This document shows, in pieces, positions 15,442 through 23,872 of a stretch of 32,588 nt of DNA; the first letter of the stretch is position 1; each line of letters opens with the position of its first letter. Under the pieces are notes generated by a model. That model did no database searches. It saw nothing but the letters and a program-made list of their open reading frames with translations, and was not told the DNA's origin. The translations under genes and the position numbers were made by a program. The DNA is taken from positions 1 through 32,588 of the forward strand of contig JAZTZV010000097.1 in assembly GCA_045637645.1 (NCBI GenBank). The letters are read 5' to 3'. This stretch comes from RGIG1959 sp045637645 (GTDB lineage Bacteria > Bacillota > Clostridia > Oscillospirales > Acutalibacteraceae).

Positions 15442-16716
15442 TTAAATTTGATCGAGTGCCTGCTTGATATCGTCGATGATATCTTGCGCATTTTCAATGC
15501 CGACCGAGAAACGGACAAGATCGGGGGCGACACCGCATTCGACGAGTTGTTGATCGTTGAGCTGGCGATGTGTTGTCGAAGCGGGATGAAGCACGCAGGT
15601 GCGAAGATCAGCAACGTGAGTCGCGATGGCGGCAAGCTTCAAGTTATCCATGAAACGGATGGCGGCTTCACGACCACCCTTGATGCCAAACGAGATAACG
15701 CCGCAGGTGCCGTTGGGCATATATTTTTGCACAAGAGCGTAATCGGGCGATGTTTCGAGTTCGGGGAAGGACACCCACGAAATACGATCATCCGACAACA
15801 GATAATCAGCAACGGCACGCGCGTTTGCAACGTGACGTTCCATGCGCAAGTGCAAGGTGTCGATGCCTTGAGAGAGATAGAAAGCGTTCATCGGGCTCGG
15901 TGTGGAACCGATATCGCGCATCAAGTGTGTGCGCGCTTTCGTGATATAAGCGGCTTTACCGAAATGCTCAGTGTATATAACGCCGTGATACGTTTCGTCG
16001 GGGGTGGTCAATTCGGGATATTTCCCCGCCGCGGCCCAGTCGAAGTTGCCGCTGTCGACGATGACGCCGCCGAGCGCCGTTGCGTGACCGTCAAGATATT
16101 TCGAGGTGGAGTGAATGACGATGTCAGCGCCGAATTCGAACGGACGGCAGTTGATGGGGGTGGGGAAGGTGTTGTCTACGATCAGCGGCACTTGATGTGC
16201 ATGAGCGATGCGCGCGTAACGTTCAATATCCAGTACGCGCAACGCAGGGTTCGAAAGAGATTCACCGAAAACCAAGCGAGTGTTGGGTTTGAAGGCGGCT
16301 TCGATCTCTTCGTTGGTGGCGTCGGGCTCCACAAACGTGACATCAATGCCCATTTCACGAAGCGTTTTGTTGAAGAGGTTGAACGTGCCGCCGTAAATGG
16401 CGCTGACACTGATGATGTGATCGCCGCAGTGCGCGATGTTAATGACCGAGATCAGCGACGCGGCTTGACCGGCGGATGTCATCATGGCACCGACACCGCC
16501 CTCGAGTGCCGCGATCTTTGCTTCAACGGCATCGGTGGTGGGATTACTTAAACGTGTGTAAAACGAGCCGGCGGCTTTCAGATCAAATAAGTCGCCCATC
16601 GCTTGTGCGTTTTCGTACAAAAAAGTCGTGCTTTGATAAATGGGGAGGACACGCGCCTCGCCGTTTTTCGGGCGATAGCCCGCTTGAATACATTTTGTTT
16701 CGATTCTCCAATCCAT
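15442..16716 (-). CDS. metY: O-acetylhomoserine sulfhydrylase (PLP enzyme)
   Basis: It makes homocysteine from O-acetylhomoserine and sulfide, feeding methionine synthesis. It belongs to the Cys/Met-metabolism PLP family and has 424 residues from the ATG at 16716 (MDWRIETKCIQAGY), set by GGAGG 9 nt upstream; the further in-frame start at 16746 is closer to the promoter and lacks a ribosome site. Visible marks: PIYQSTTFLYEN, the LSNPT substrate loop, VDNTFPTP, and the PLP Lys in HSTSKYLDGHATALGG. Length and the long insertion after the lysine favour MetY over cystathionine synthase or lyase. It is a single-gene unit with its own consensus promoter and a shared terminator. Confidence 0.93.
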   Translation of the reverse strand: MDWRIETKCIQAGYRPKNGEARVLPIYQSTTFLYENAQAMGDLFDLKAAGSFYTRLSNPTTDAVEAKIAALEGGVGAMMTSAGQAASLISVINIAHCGDHIISVSAIYGGTFNLFNKTLREMGIDVTFVEPDATNEEIEAAFKPNTRLVFGESLSNPALRVLDIERYARIAHAHQVPLIVDNTFPTPINCRPFEFGADIVIHSTSKYLDGHATALGGVIVDSGNFDWAAAGKYPELTTPDETYHGVIYTEHFGKAAYITKARTHLMRDIGSTPSPMNAFYLSQGIDTLHLRMERHVANARAVADYLLSDDRISWVSFPELETSPDYALVQKYMPNGTCGVISFGIKGGREAAIRFMDNLKLAAIATHVADLRTCVLHPASTTHRQLNDQQLVECGVAPDLVRFSVGIENAQDIIDDIKQALDQI

Positions 16717-16748
16717 GATTGAAAACCTCCTTCGAGTGATCTTCATTT

Positions 16749-16777
16749 ATAGTATAGCTTTTTTTATGCTTTGTCAA
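16749..16777 (-). promoter_or_regulatory. Consensus sigma-A promoter of metY
   Basis: Read on the minus strand: -35 TTGACA (16777-16772), a 17-bp spacer and -10 TACTAT (16754-16749). The leader before the RBS is short, leaving no room for an S-box or T-box riboswitch. Confidence 0.87.
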
Positions 16778-16818
16778 CGACAAAAACACATTTTATTTAA
16801 TTAATTATTATATATAAA

Positions 16819-16847
16819 TTGACGTGTATGGCGGAATGTGCTATAAT
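16819..16847 (+). promoter_or_regulatory. Sigma-A promoter of the his operon
   Basis: The -35 is TTGACG (16819-16824) and the -10 TATAAT (16842-16847), with a 17-bp spacer. The predicted leader is about 88 nt to the hisZ ATG, too short for a T-box. Confidence 0.85.
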
Positions 16848-16876
16848 TTCAAATACATATTGACATATATACATTT

Positions 16877-16906
16877 GTGTGGTAACATGATAACGCATTA
16901 ACACAC
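16877..16906 (+). promoter_or_regulatory. Inverted repeat in the his leader, possible operator
   Basis: GTGTGGTA (16877-16884) and TAACACAC (16899-16906) are complementary at 7 of 8 positions around a 14-nt centre. It lies about 30 nt after the -10, where a repressor or an RNA fold could act on the his operon. There is no T-run for a terminator. Confidence 0.35.
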
Positions 16907-16941
16907 TAAAGTGATTATATTTGGTCTTAGAAGGTGCCGTT

Positions 16942-18138
16942 ATGAAACAAAATCGATGCTCAACACCTCTCGGAACAAAAGATCTTCTGTTTGAAGAATC
17001 GCTTGTTCGACGCAATATTGAACAAACGCTTTCCTCGTTGTTTATGAAAAGAGGTTTTTCCGAGGTTATGACTCCCGGAATGGAGTTTTTGGATGTATTT
17101 CTCGGAGACGATTCGTCGCTTCCGATCGATACGATGTATAAATTGACCGATACCAAAGGTCGTTTGCTTGTGATGCGTCCGGATTCCACGCAACCAATTG
17201 CGCGATTGACGGCGACGCGTTTGCAAAATATGCCCACGCCGATTCGTCTGTATTATGCGCAGGATGTGTATCGCATGAACGTCGGTTTAACGGGGCGTGC
17301 GGATCAGGAATTCCAAGCGGGCATCGAATTGATCGGTGCATCGGGCAAGCGTGCGGATCTCGAAGTGCTGACCCTGGCGGTTTCGGCGTTGTCGTCGGTC
17401 GTCGGCGACGGATTCCGTTTAGAGATCGGTCACGTCGGTTTCTTTGAATCTTTGATCGAGGAGTTGAATGCCGATGCGTCGACGGCGCAGGAGATTCGCG
17501 ATTTGATTGAGGGTAAAAACTACGCGGCTTTGTCTGAAATGTTGGACACGCTCGAGCAAACCGATGCGGTGATGGCGTTGCGTCGTTTGCCGCACCTCTT
17601 CGGCGGTAAGAAGGTGCTCGAAAAAGCACAAACACTTTGCCGCACTGCGCGTGGTACGGAAGCACTTTCGTATCTTGCTTCGGTTTATGAAACGTTGTGT
17701 GCGATGGGATTGGAGCAACATGTAATCTTCGATCTCGGTATGTTGCATTGCAATGAGTACTATACGGGATTGATTTTCCGCGGATATATTGAAGGAAGCG
17801 GCGAGATTGCGTTGTCCGGCGGTCGCTACGATGCGTTGCTTGAACAATACGGCGCACCGCAAGCGGCGACGGGCTTTGCTATTAATGTGGATGTGCTGAT
17901 GCGCGTGTTGACGGCGCGCGGGGATGTGTCTCCTTCGAAGCCATGTGATATGTTGATTCATCCGCTGGAAGGCTTTGAATCGCGTGCCCTTTCTTTGGTT
18001 GGTGCGATGTCTTCTCAAGGTATCCTTTGTGAATTCAGCGTGTTTGACGATTTGGAGCAAGCACGTGAGTATGCTCGTAAAAAAGGCATGACATCTTTGA
18101 TGGTCGTCGGTGAAACCGAATCGACCGAGCGTCTGTGA
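16942..18138 (+). CDS. hisZ: ATP phosphoribosyltransferase regulatory subunit
   Basis: HisZ is a histidyl-tRNA-synthetase-like protein that has no charging activity and forms the hetero-octamer with short HisG, carrying histidine feedback control. It has 398 residues from ATG 16942 (MKQNRCSTPLGTKD), preceded by AGAAGGTG; a TTG at 16921 would add 7 residues without a ribosome site. Class II synthetase-like marks are present: TPGMEFLD, MRPDSTQPIARL, and the C-terminal LSGGRYDALLEQYG motif with ATGFAINVDVL. The C-terminal anticodon-binding domain of true HisRS is reduced. It is first in the operon; hisG follows after 10 nt, and its short form needs HisZ. Confidence 0.93.
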   Translation: MKQNRCSTPLGTKDLLFEESLVRRNIEQTLSSLFMKRGFSEVMTPGMEFLDVFLGDDSSLPIDTMYKLTDTKGRLLVMRPDSTQPIARLTATRLQNMPTPIRLYYAQDVYRMNVGLTGRADQEFQAGIELIGASGKRADLEVLTLAVSALSSVVGDGFRLEIGHVGFFESLIEELNADASTAQEIRDLIEGKNYAALSEMLDTLEQTDAVMALRRLPHLFGGKKVLEKAQTLCRTARGTEALSYLASVYETLCAMGLEQHVIFDLGMLHCNEYYTGLIFRGYIEGSGEIALSGGRYDALLEQYGAPQAATGFAINVDVLMRVLTARGDVSPSKPCDMLIHPLEGFESRALSLVGAMSSQGILCEFSVFDDLEQAREYARKKGMTSLMVVGETESTERL

Positions 18139-18148
18139 GGTGGAAACG

Positions 18149-18778
18149 ATGAAACCGCTTAGAATTGCGTTGACCAAAGGTCGTTTGGAAAAAGATACCG
18201 TTGCGCTTTTTGAACGCATGGGTCTTGACACCGAGTGTGTTAAAAATAAAGGTCGCCGTTTGATTTTGCCCGTCGGCGACGATATCGAAGTGGTACTTGC
18301 AAAAGCCGCAGACGTTATTACCTATGTGGAACACGGCGTTTGCGATCTCGGTGTTGTCGGCAAAGATACCATCGCCGAAAGCGGCGGACGTTTTTATGAA
18401 GTGCTGGATCTTGGATTCGGAAAATGCCGTTTTGCTGTTGCTGCCCCGAAAGATAAGGATATTTTCGGTGGTTATCGTGAAATCACGGTTGCTTCGAAAT
18501 ATCCGACGGTTGCGCGTCGGTTTTTCGAACGTCGCGGTATGGATGTCCGTATTATTAAAATCGAGGGTTCGGTTGAGCTTGCTCCGTTGATCGGTCTTTC
18601 CGATTGCATTGTGGATATCGTGGAAACCGGTGCAACCCTCAAAGAAAACGGTTTGGATATTGTGACGGATGTCATGCCGATCTCCGCGCGTGTGATTGTG
18701 AACATGGCGGCCATGAAGCTCAGACAAGAAGAAATTGATTCGCTTGTTTCTCGCTTGGAACAAGCGTTGCAAGGATAA
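18149..18778 (+). CDS. hisG: ATP phosphoribosyltransferase, catalytic short form
   Basis: It catalyses the first step of histidine synthesis, ATP plus PRPP to phosphoribosyl-ATP. The start is ATG 18149 (MKPLRIALTKGRLEKDT) with GAGGTGG upstream; the 13 extra codons lie inside hisZ. The 209-residue length marks the short form, which lacks the C-terminal regulatory ACT-like domain and depends on HisZ. The PRPP-binding stretch is visible as SDCIVDIVETGATLKENGL, with VVGKDTIAES earlier. Second gene of the his operon, 12 nt before hisD. Confidence 0.96.
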   Translation: MKPLRIALTKGRLEKDTVALFERMGLDTECVKNKGRRLILPVGDDIEVVLAKAADVITYVEHGVCDLGVVGKDTIAESGGRFYEVLDLGFGKCRFAVAAPKDKDIFGGYREITVASKYPTVARRFFERRGMDVRIIKIEGSVELAPLIGLSDCIVDIVETGATLKENGLDIVTDVMPISARVIVNMAAMKLRQEEIDSLVSRLEQALQG

Positions 18779-18790
18779 AGGTGATGTAAG

Positions 18791-20080
18791 ATGTTGTTAA
18801 CAACCGTAAAAGCAGACGGAAAAACCGAATATGAATTGCTCGCGCAATTGGAAGCGCGCAGTGGCGAAGTGGACAAACGTGTCACAGCGGCGGTTACCGA
18901 AATTCTGCAAAATGTTCGCGACCGCGGCGATGATGCGGTGCGTGAATATACCGCGAAATTCGACGGCGTAGACGCTCCGATTCGTGCGATCGAGCGTGAA
19001 GAACTCGGCGAGCTCGCAAAATCCTGTGACTCGAAGATTTATGATGCGCTTTGCCGTGCGGCAGAGAACATTCGTGATTTTCATGCTCGTCAGTTGCAGC
19101 AAAGCTGGATGACAACCAAAGAGGATGGAACGGTTCTCGGACAGCGTATTCGCGGCTTGGAGCGCGTCGGTATCTATGTGCCCGGCGGTACAGCGGCGTA
19201 TCCCAGCTCGGTGTTGATGAACGCTATTCCGGCGCGTATTGCGGGTGTGAAAGAAATCGTGATGGTGACACCGCCTCCTAAAACGGGCGGTTTCAATCCC
19301 GATGTGATGGCGGCGGCGTATATCGCCGGTGTGGATCGCGTGTTTCTTTGCGGCGGTGCTCAAGGCGTGGCGGCGATTGCGTATGGCACACAAACAGTGC
19401 CGAAGGTAGACAAAATCGTCGGTCCCGGCAACATCTTTGTTGCAACGGCAAAGCGCCTGACCTATGGCGTCGTTGACATTGATATGATCGCAGGCCCGAG
19501 CGAGATTTTGATTTTGGCGGACGACACCGCCAATCCGAAATATTTGGCGGCGGACTTGATGTCGCAAGCGGAACACGATATGCTTGCATCGTCCATTTTG
19601 ATTACAACTTCGGAGCGTGTTGCGAAAGAGACCGCCGAAGAACTTGAGATCCAAATCCAAAAGCTGTCTCGTCAATCCATTATACGCAAGTCGCTTGAAG
19701 ATTACGGTGCGGCAATCGTGTGCCGCGATATGACGGAGGCGGTAGAATTTGCAAATCGCCTCGCTCCCGAGCATTTGGAAGTGATGTGTGAAGATCCGAT
19801 GTCGTATATCGGTCGCTTGGATAACGCGGGTTCGGTGTTTCTCGGACAGTATGCGCCCGAGCCCCTCGGCGATTATTATGCAGGTCCCAACCATGTGCTT
19901 CCGACAGGCGGCACGGCACGTTTCTTCTCGCCGCTTTCGGTGGATAGTTTTGTGAAAAAATCCAGCTTTATTTATTATAAGCGTGATGCGCTGCAGGCGG
20001 CGTGCGACGATATCGTGACACTCGCCAACGCCGAAGGCTTGGATGCGCACGCGCACGCGGTAGCGGTTCGATTTGAATGA
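18791..20080 (+). CDS. hisD: Histidinol dehydrogenase
   Basis: It catalyses the last two steps of histidine synthesis, oxidising L-histidinol to histidine with two NAD+ and a zinc ion. It is 429 residues long, full length for the family. Typical blocks: VGIYVPGGTAAYPSSVLMN, CGGAQGVAAIAYGT, KIVGPGNIFVATAKR, IDMIAGPSEILILAD, the QAEHD zinc/catalytic segment and the late LAPEHLE. The ATG at 18791 has AAAGGTGATG upstream. Its TGA is followed by hisC after 17 nt, or overlapped if the alternative hisC start is used. Confidence 0.97.
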   Translation: MLLTTVKADGKTEYELLAQLEARSGEVDKRVTAAVTEILQNVRDRGDDAVREYTAKFDGVDAPIRAIEREELGELAKSCDSKIYDALCRAAENIRDFHARQLQQSWMTTKEDGTVLGQRIRGLERVGIYVPGGTAAYPSSVLMNAIPARIAGVKEIVMVTPPPKTGGFNPDVMAAAYIAGVDRVFLCGGAQGVAAIAYGTQTVPKVDKIVGPGNIFVATAKRLTYGVVDIDMIAGPSEILILADDTANPKYLAADLMSQAEHDMLASSILITTSERVAKETAEELEIQIQKLSRQSIIRKSLEDYGAAIVCRDMTEAVEFANRLAPEHLEVMCEDPMSYIGRLDNAGSVFLGQYAPEPLGDYYAGPNHVLPTGGTARFFSPLSVDSFVKKSSFIYYKRDALQAACDDIVTLANAEGLDAHAHAVAVRFE

Positions 20081-20097
20081 AAGGACGTGTAAACGTC

Positions 20098-21180
20098 ATG
20101 AGTTATACCTTGTCCGATAAAACGTTGGCACTTAAGCCGTATACTCCCAACGAAGGCGTTTATCGCATCCGTTTGGATGCGAATGAATCGTTTTTGCTTC
20201 CGACCGAAACCGATCGCGAAGCGATGGGACAAGCGGTCGCAGATTTGGATTTGCGTCGTTATCCCGATCCGCTTGCAACAGACGTTTGTCAAGCGTTTGC
20301 GAAATTGTATGATCTGGATCCCGATACAGTTACCGCAGGAAACGGCTCCGACGAGTTGATCAGTGTAATCATGTCGGTCTTTTTGCAAAAAGGCGAAAAG
20401 GTCTTGACGGTTTCGCCGGATTTCTCGATGTATCGTTTCTATACCGATATCACCGAAAATCCTTGCCTTGTACTTGAGAAAAATGATGATTTGACAATCG
20501 ATGTTGATAAGGTGATTGCAACGATCAACCGCGACGTTATTCGAATGTTCATTTTCTCAAACCCTTGCAATCCGACTTCTCTCGGTCTGGATCGTGATGC
20601 CGTTCGCCGCATCATCCGTGAAACCGACGCGTTGATCGTTCTTGACGAAGCGTACATGGATTTTTGGGATCAATCGCTGTTGTCGGAAGTGACGCAGTAT
20701 AACAATGTTATCATTTTGCGCACGGCATCGAAGGCTCTCGGTCTTGCGGCGGTTCGTCTCGGTTTTACGGTGGCGAATAAAACATTGACGGGCATTATGC
20801 GTGCCGCGAAATCGCCCTATAACGTCAATGCGGCAACGCAGGCGATTGCAACCATTGCTCTTTCCAATCCGCTTTATAAAGAGGTTTACGTCGATTTGTT
20901 GGTACAATCGCGTAAACAACTCGCCGACGGTCTTGCAAAATTGGTTGAAAAAGGGTATATCAAGACAATGTATGAAAGTTGCACCAATTTCGTGTTGATC
21001 GACATTGATGATGCACCGTATTTTTGGGAAGAGCTTGCCGATTTCGGTATTGTGGTACGTTTGATGGGGAATAACCGTTTGCGTATTACCGCCGGAACGG
21101 AAGCAGAAAACAAAGAAGTGATCGCGGGAATTGCCTCGATTGCGAGACATCGTGAACAAGAAGCGGAGGGAACGTTATGA
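20098..21180 (+). CDS. hisC: Histidinol-phosphate aminotransferase
   Basis: A PLP enzyme that transfers an amino group from glutamate to imidazole-acetol phosphate. I take the ATG at 20098 (MSYTLSDKTLAL), with AAAGGAC in front, giving 360 residues; the ATG at 20077 overlaps the hisD stop but has no ribosome site. Family marks: the LDANE N-terminal block, GNGSDELI, FSNPCNPTS, LDEAYMDF and the PLP Lys in RTASKALGLAAVRLGF; the arginine of LRITAGT binds phosphate. It overlaps hisB by 4 nt (ATGA), so the two are translationally coupled. Confidence 0.95.
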   Translation: MSYTLSDKTLALKPYTPNEGVYRIRLDANESFLLPTETDREAMGQAVADLDLRRYPDPLATDVCQAFAKLYDLDPDTVTAGNGSDELISVIMSVFLQKGEKVLTVSPDFSMYRFYTDITENPCLVLEKNDDLTIDVDKVIATINRDVIRMFIFSNPCNPTSLGLDRDAVRRIIRETDALIVLDEAYMDFWDQSLLSEVTQYNNVIILRTASKALGLAAVRLGFTVANKTLTGIMRAAKSPYNVNAATQAIATIALSNPLYKEVYVDLLVQSRKQLADGLAKLVEKGYIKTMYESCTNFVLIDIDDAPYFWEELADFGIVVRLMGNNRLRITAGTEAENKEVIAGIASIARHREQEAEGTL

Positions 21181-21752
21181 GACAAGCAACCGTAACACGT
21201 AAAACGCGTGAAACCGATATTACCGTTTCGGTGAATTTGGACGGCGGCGCTGTTGAGATTCAAACCGGTATCGGCTTTTTTGATCATATGCTGGAAGCCT
21301 TTGCGGTGCATAGCGGCATTGGCTTGATTGTGAATGTGCAAGGCGATTTGCACGTTGACGGTCATCACACGGTTGAAGATACGGGCATTGTGCTCGGACA
21401 AGCCATTGCCAAAGCCCTTGGTGATAAAGGCGGCATTGCTCGTTTCGGCAGTTTCTATGTACCGATGGATGAATCACTCTGTTTTGCCGCACTTGATATC
21501 AGCGGCAGACCGTATTTGGTCTTTGATGCATTGTTCCGTGAGGAAAAAGTCGGTGATTACGATTCCTGCCTGACCTCGGAATTCTTCAGAGCACTCGCGT
21601 TCCACGCGGGATGGACGTTGCACACGCGCGTTCTTTACGGTCAAAACACGCACCACATGATCGAAGGTATGTTTAAAGCGGTTGCACATGCCATGAAAGA
21701 GGCAATCGTGCAAACCGACGGTGTGTTGTCTACGAAAGGCAGTTTAGACTGA
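21177..21752 (+). CDS. hisB: Imidazoleglycerol-phosphate dehydratase
   Basis: It dehydrates imidazoleglycerol phosphate to imidazole-acetol phosphate. It is 191 residues, the monofunctional type without a histidinol-phosphatase domain. The manganese-binding motifs are intact: FFDHMLEAFAVHSG, DGHHTVEDTGIVLG, and near the C-terminus HAGWTLHTRVLYGQNTHHMIE. The start ATG overlaps the hisC stop. In related operons hisH often follows hisB, but here the next gene, 15 nt on, is the hisA::hisI fusion. Confidence 0.97.
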   Translation: MRQATVTRKTRETDITVSVNLDGGAVEIQTGIGFFDHMLEAFAVHSGIGLIVNVQGDLHVDGHHTVEDTGIVLGQAIAKALGDKGGIARFGSFYVPMDESLCFAALDISGRPYLVFDALFREEKVGDYDSCLTSEFFRALAFHAGWTLHTRVLYGQNTHHMIEGMFKAVAHAMKEAIVQTDGVLSTKGSLD

Positions 21753-21767
21753 AAGGGTTGATGATGG

Positions 21768-22820
21768 GTGATTATTTTACCCGCGATTGATATTAAAGAC
21801 CGCCAATGTGTGCGTCTTTATAAGGGTGATTTCGACACAGTTCACCGCGTTGCGGACAGCCCGCTTGAAACCGCATTATCGTTTCGTCAAGCAGGTGCTG
21901 ATTGGATCCATATGGTGGATCTTGACGGTGCAAAGGACGGCGAAAAGCGCAATGCGGATATCTTTTTGCAAGTTGCGAAAGAAAGTGGCTTGAAGGTCGA
22001 ACTTGGTGGCGGTATTCGCGATATGCAAACGCTCGATTATTATTTTCAAAACGGCATTTCGCGTTGCATTCTCGGTTCGGCGGCTCTTAAAAATCCTGCT
22101 TTGGTCGAAGAGGCTGTCAAGGAATACGGCCATCGTATTGCGGTTGGAATCGATGCATTAAATGGCATGGTCGCGACGGAAGGTTGGCTTGATGTGTCGG
22201 ATGTACCGTATCTCGAACTTGCCAAACGCATGGAAGCGATGGGCGTGCAAGCGATCATTTTTACCGATATTTCGAAAGACGGCACGTTATCCGGCCCGAA
22301 TCTCGAGCAACTTTCGGCGTTGCGTCAAACGGTCAGCTGTCAAGTGATTGCTTCGGGCGGTATCCATGTCATTGAAGATATCGATGCATGCAAAAACGCC
22401 AAATTGGATGGTGCGATTTGCGGCAAATCGCTTTACAGCGGTACGCTGTCGCTTTCCGACGCAATTTCCCACGCCGCTGTTCCGACGGATTTGTTGCCGC
22501 TTGACGATTATTTTGCTAAAAGTGTTTTAATTCCCGCCGTTGTGCAGGAATCGTCAACAAATGAAGTTTTGATGCTGGCGTATATGAATCGCGTTTCATT
22601 GCAGCGTACGCTCGAGACCGGTACAACATGGTTTTGGAGTCGTTCGCGCGGGGAATATTGGAACAAAGGTGCTACGAGCGGTCATTTTCAAAAGGTCCTC
22701 TCGATTGCGGGAGACTGCGATCGTGACACATTGCTTGTGAAAGTGGATCAAATCGGTGCCGCGTGTCACACCGGCGCTCATTCGTGTTTTTTCAGAAACT
22801 TTGAGGAGGGTCAAGCATGA
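21768..22820 (+). CDS. hisAI: Fused HisA isomerase and HisI cyclohydrolase
   Basis: One frame of 350 residues carries two histidine enzymes. Residues 1-235 are HisA (ProFAR isomerase), a TIM barrel with the catalytic pair Asp8 (AIDIKD) and Asp129 (GIDALNG), phosphate loops LGGGIRD and ASGGIH, and the final GKSLYSGT. Residues about 247-350 are HisI (PR-AMP cyclohydrolase): LIPAVVQ, LMLAYMN, TWFWSRSRGEYWNKGATSGHF, and the zinc sites DCDRD and ACHTGAHSCF. A ~12-residue linker joins them. The start is GTG 21768 with AAAGGG upstream; nearby ATGs are out of frame. Both parts look complete and active. HisI is normally joined to HisE, not HisA, and hisF, expected between A and I, is absent. The TGA overlaps the hisE start. 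Confidence 0.93.
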   Translation: MIILPAIDIKDRQCVRLYKGDFDTVHRVADSPLETALSFRQAGADWIHMVDLDGAKDGEKRNADIFLQVAKESGLKVELGGGIRDMQTLDYYFQNGISRCILGSAALKNPALVEEAVKEYGHRIAVGIDALNGMVATEGWLDVSDVPYLELAKRMEAMGVQAIIFTDISKDGTLSGPNLEQLSALRQTVSCQVIASGGIHVIEDIDACKNAKLDGAICGKSLYSGTLSLSDAISHAAVPTDLLPLDDYFAKSVLIPAVVQESSTNEVLMLAYMNRVSLQRTLETGTTWFWSRSRGEYWNKGATSGHFQKVLSIAGDCDRDTLLVKVDQIGAACHTGAHSCFFRNFEEGQA

Positions 22821-23140
22821 GCTGTTTGAAAGAGGTGTACGAGACGATTATTGAGCGTCGCGATCATCCTGTTGAAAAATCCTACACCCATTATTTGTTT
22901 GAACAAGGCATCGATAAGGTGCTCAAAAAAGTAGGAGAGGAAAGCGCCGAAACCATTATCGCCGCCAAAAACGGTAATAATGCGGAAACGATCGGCGAAA
23001 TCGCCGATCTTGCGTATCATTTGCTTGTGATGATGGCGATGCAAAATATTACCCCTGCCGATATTGAAAACAAATTGATGGAGCGCCACTCGAAAAGCGG
23101 CAATCTTAAAACTTTCCACACGGTGGATAAAAACACCTAA
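22817..23140 (+). CDS. hisE: Phosphoribosyl-ATP pyrophosphatase
   Basis: It hydrolyses phosphoribosyl-ATP to phosphoribosyl-AMP and pyrophosphate, the second step of the pathway and the substrate source for HisI. It has 107 residues in an all-alpha MazG-like fold, with the metal-binding motif KKVGEESAETIIAAK and EIADLAYHLLVMM. The ATG overlaps the stop of hisAI by 4 nt with GGAGGGT upstream. Here it is a separate protein, whereas many bacteria have HisIE fused; HisI has been joined to HisA instead. It is the last his gene. Confidence 0.95.
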   Translation: MSCLKEVYETIIERRDHPVEKSYTHYLFEQGIDKVLKKVGEESAETIIAAKNGNNAETIGEIADLAYHLLVMMAMQNITPADIENKLMERHSKSGNLKTFHTVDKNT

Positions 23141-23152
23141 GGAGAAATGGCT

Positions 23153-23866
23153 ATGAAATATGGTATTATCGGTGCAATGGACTCTGAAATTGCGTTGTTG
23201 ACATCCACAATGACCGATGTTGAGACCACGTCCGTTGCAGGATTGACGTTTTATGATGGCATGCTTTGCGGCAAACCGACGGTTGTTGTCAAATGCGGTG
23301 TCGGCAAAGTTAACGCCGCCGCGTGCACACAATTGTTGATTGACCGTTTTGCTCCGCAAGCCATCATCAACGTCGGTGTTGCGGGTGGTGTTTCGTCCGA
23401 GCTTAATGTGTTGGATGTCGTGGTCGGCACCGCGCTGGCACAGCATGATTTTGATTTGCGTCCGTTTGGTTATGTGAAAGGTTTTCTTGGTCGAGATTAC
23501 GGCGAGGAAATCGATAAACCTACCTATTTTAAAGCAGACGACGAGCTGATTGAGAAAGCTGTAGCTGCCGCCAAGGCGGTTTTGGGAAGCGAACATGCTT
23601 GTTATGCGCAAGTCATCGCGTCGGGCGATGAGTTTGTAGCAAGTGCGCAAAGACGAAACGAGATAGCGTTGCAATGCGGGGCGTATGCCGCTGAAATGGA
23701 AGGCGCTTCTGTTGCGCAGATCGCGTCGCAAAACGGTGTACCGTTCATGGTGTTGCGTATTATTTCCGATCTTGCCGACGGTTCTGCTCCGGTTTCTTTT
23801 GAAACTGTTGTGCAGTTTGCGGCAGATAAAGCCGCATCAATTATCATGCATATGCTTGAAAATTGA
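23153..23866 (+). CDS. mtnN: 5'-methylthioadenosine/S-adenosylhomocysteine nucleosidase
   Basis: It removes adenine from S-adenosylhomocysteine and methylthioadenosine, clearing inhibitors of methylation and recycling sulfur and purine. The ATG at 23153 is preferred because GGAG lies 8 nt before it; the ATG at 23147 would be only 2 nt away. The protein is 237 residues. Catalytic marks: Glu in GAMDSEIA, AEMEGASVAQ near residue 175, and Asp in ISDLAD. It follows hisE by 12 nt, so it is probably co-transcribed with the his operon. This is not a histidine enzyme; a metabolic link through ATP/adenine recycling or SAM metabolism is possible but inferred. Confidence 0.95.
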   Translation: MKYGIIGAMDSEIALLTSTMTDVETTSVAGLTFYDGMLCGKPTVVVKCGVGKVNAAACTQLLIDRFAPQAIINVGVAGGVSSELNVLDVVVGTALAQHDFDLRPFGYVKGFLGRDYGEEIDKPTYFKADDELIEKAVAAAKAVLGSEHACYAQVIASGDEFVASAQRRNEIALQCGAYAAEMEGASVAQIASQNGVPFMVLRIISDLADGSAPVSFETVVQFAADKAASIIMHMLEN

Positions 23867-23872
23867 GAAGAC

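Noticed and set aside
15439..16551. A 370-codon plus-strand frame opposite metY
   Set aside because: metY has complete PLP-enzyme motifs, promoter and ribosome site on the other strand; this frame has none and starts in the terminator region.
16720..16748. S-box or T-box riboswitch before metY
   Set aside because: Only about 30 nt separate the -10 from the start codon, far too little for either.
16887..16901. A tiny leader peptide (Met-Ile-Thr-His) before hisZ
   Set aside because: Only one His codon, no ribosome site and no following terminator-antiterminator pair, so classical attenuation is not supported.
18797..20056. A 419-codon open frame on the minus strand opposite hisD
   Set aside because: It is antisense to a certain hisD gene, has no ribosome site and has low-complexity Arg/His-rich composition typical of shadow frames.
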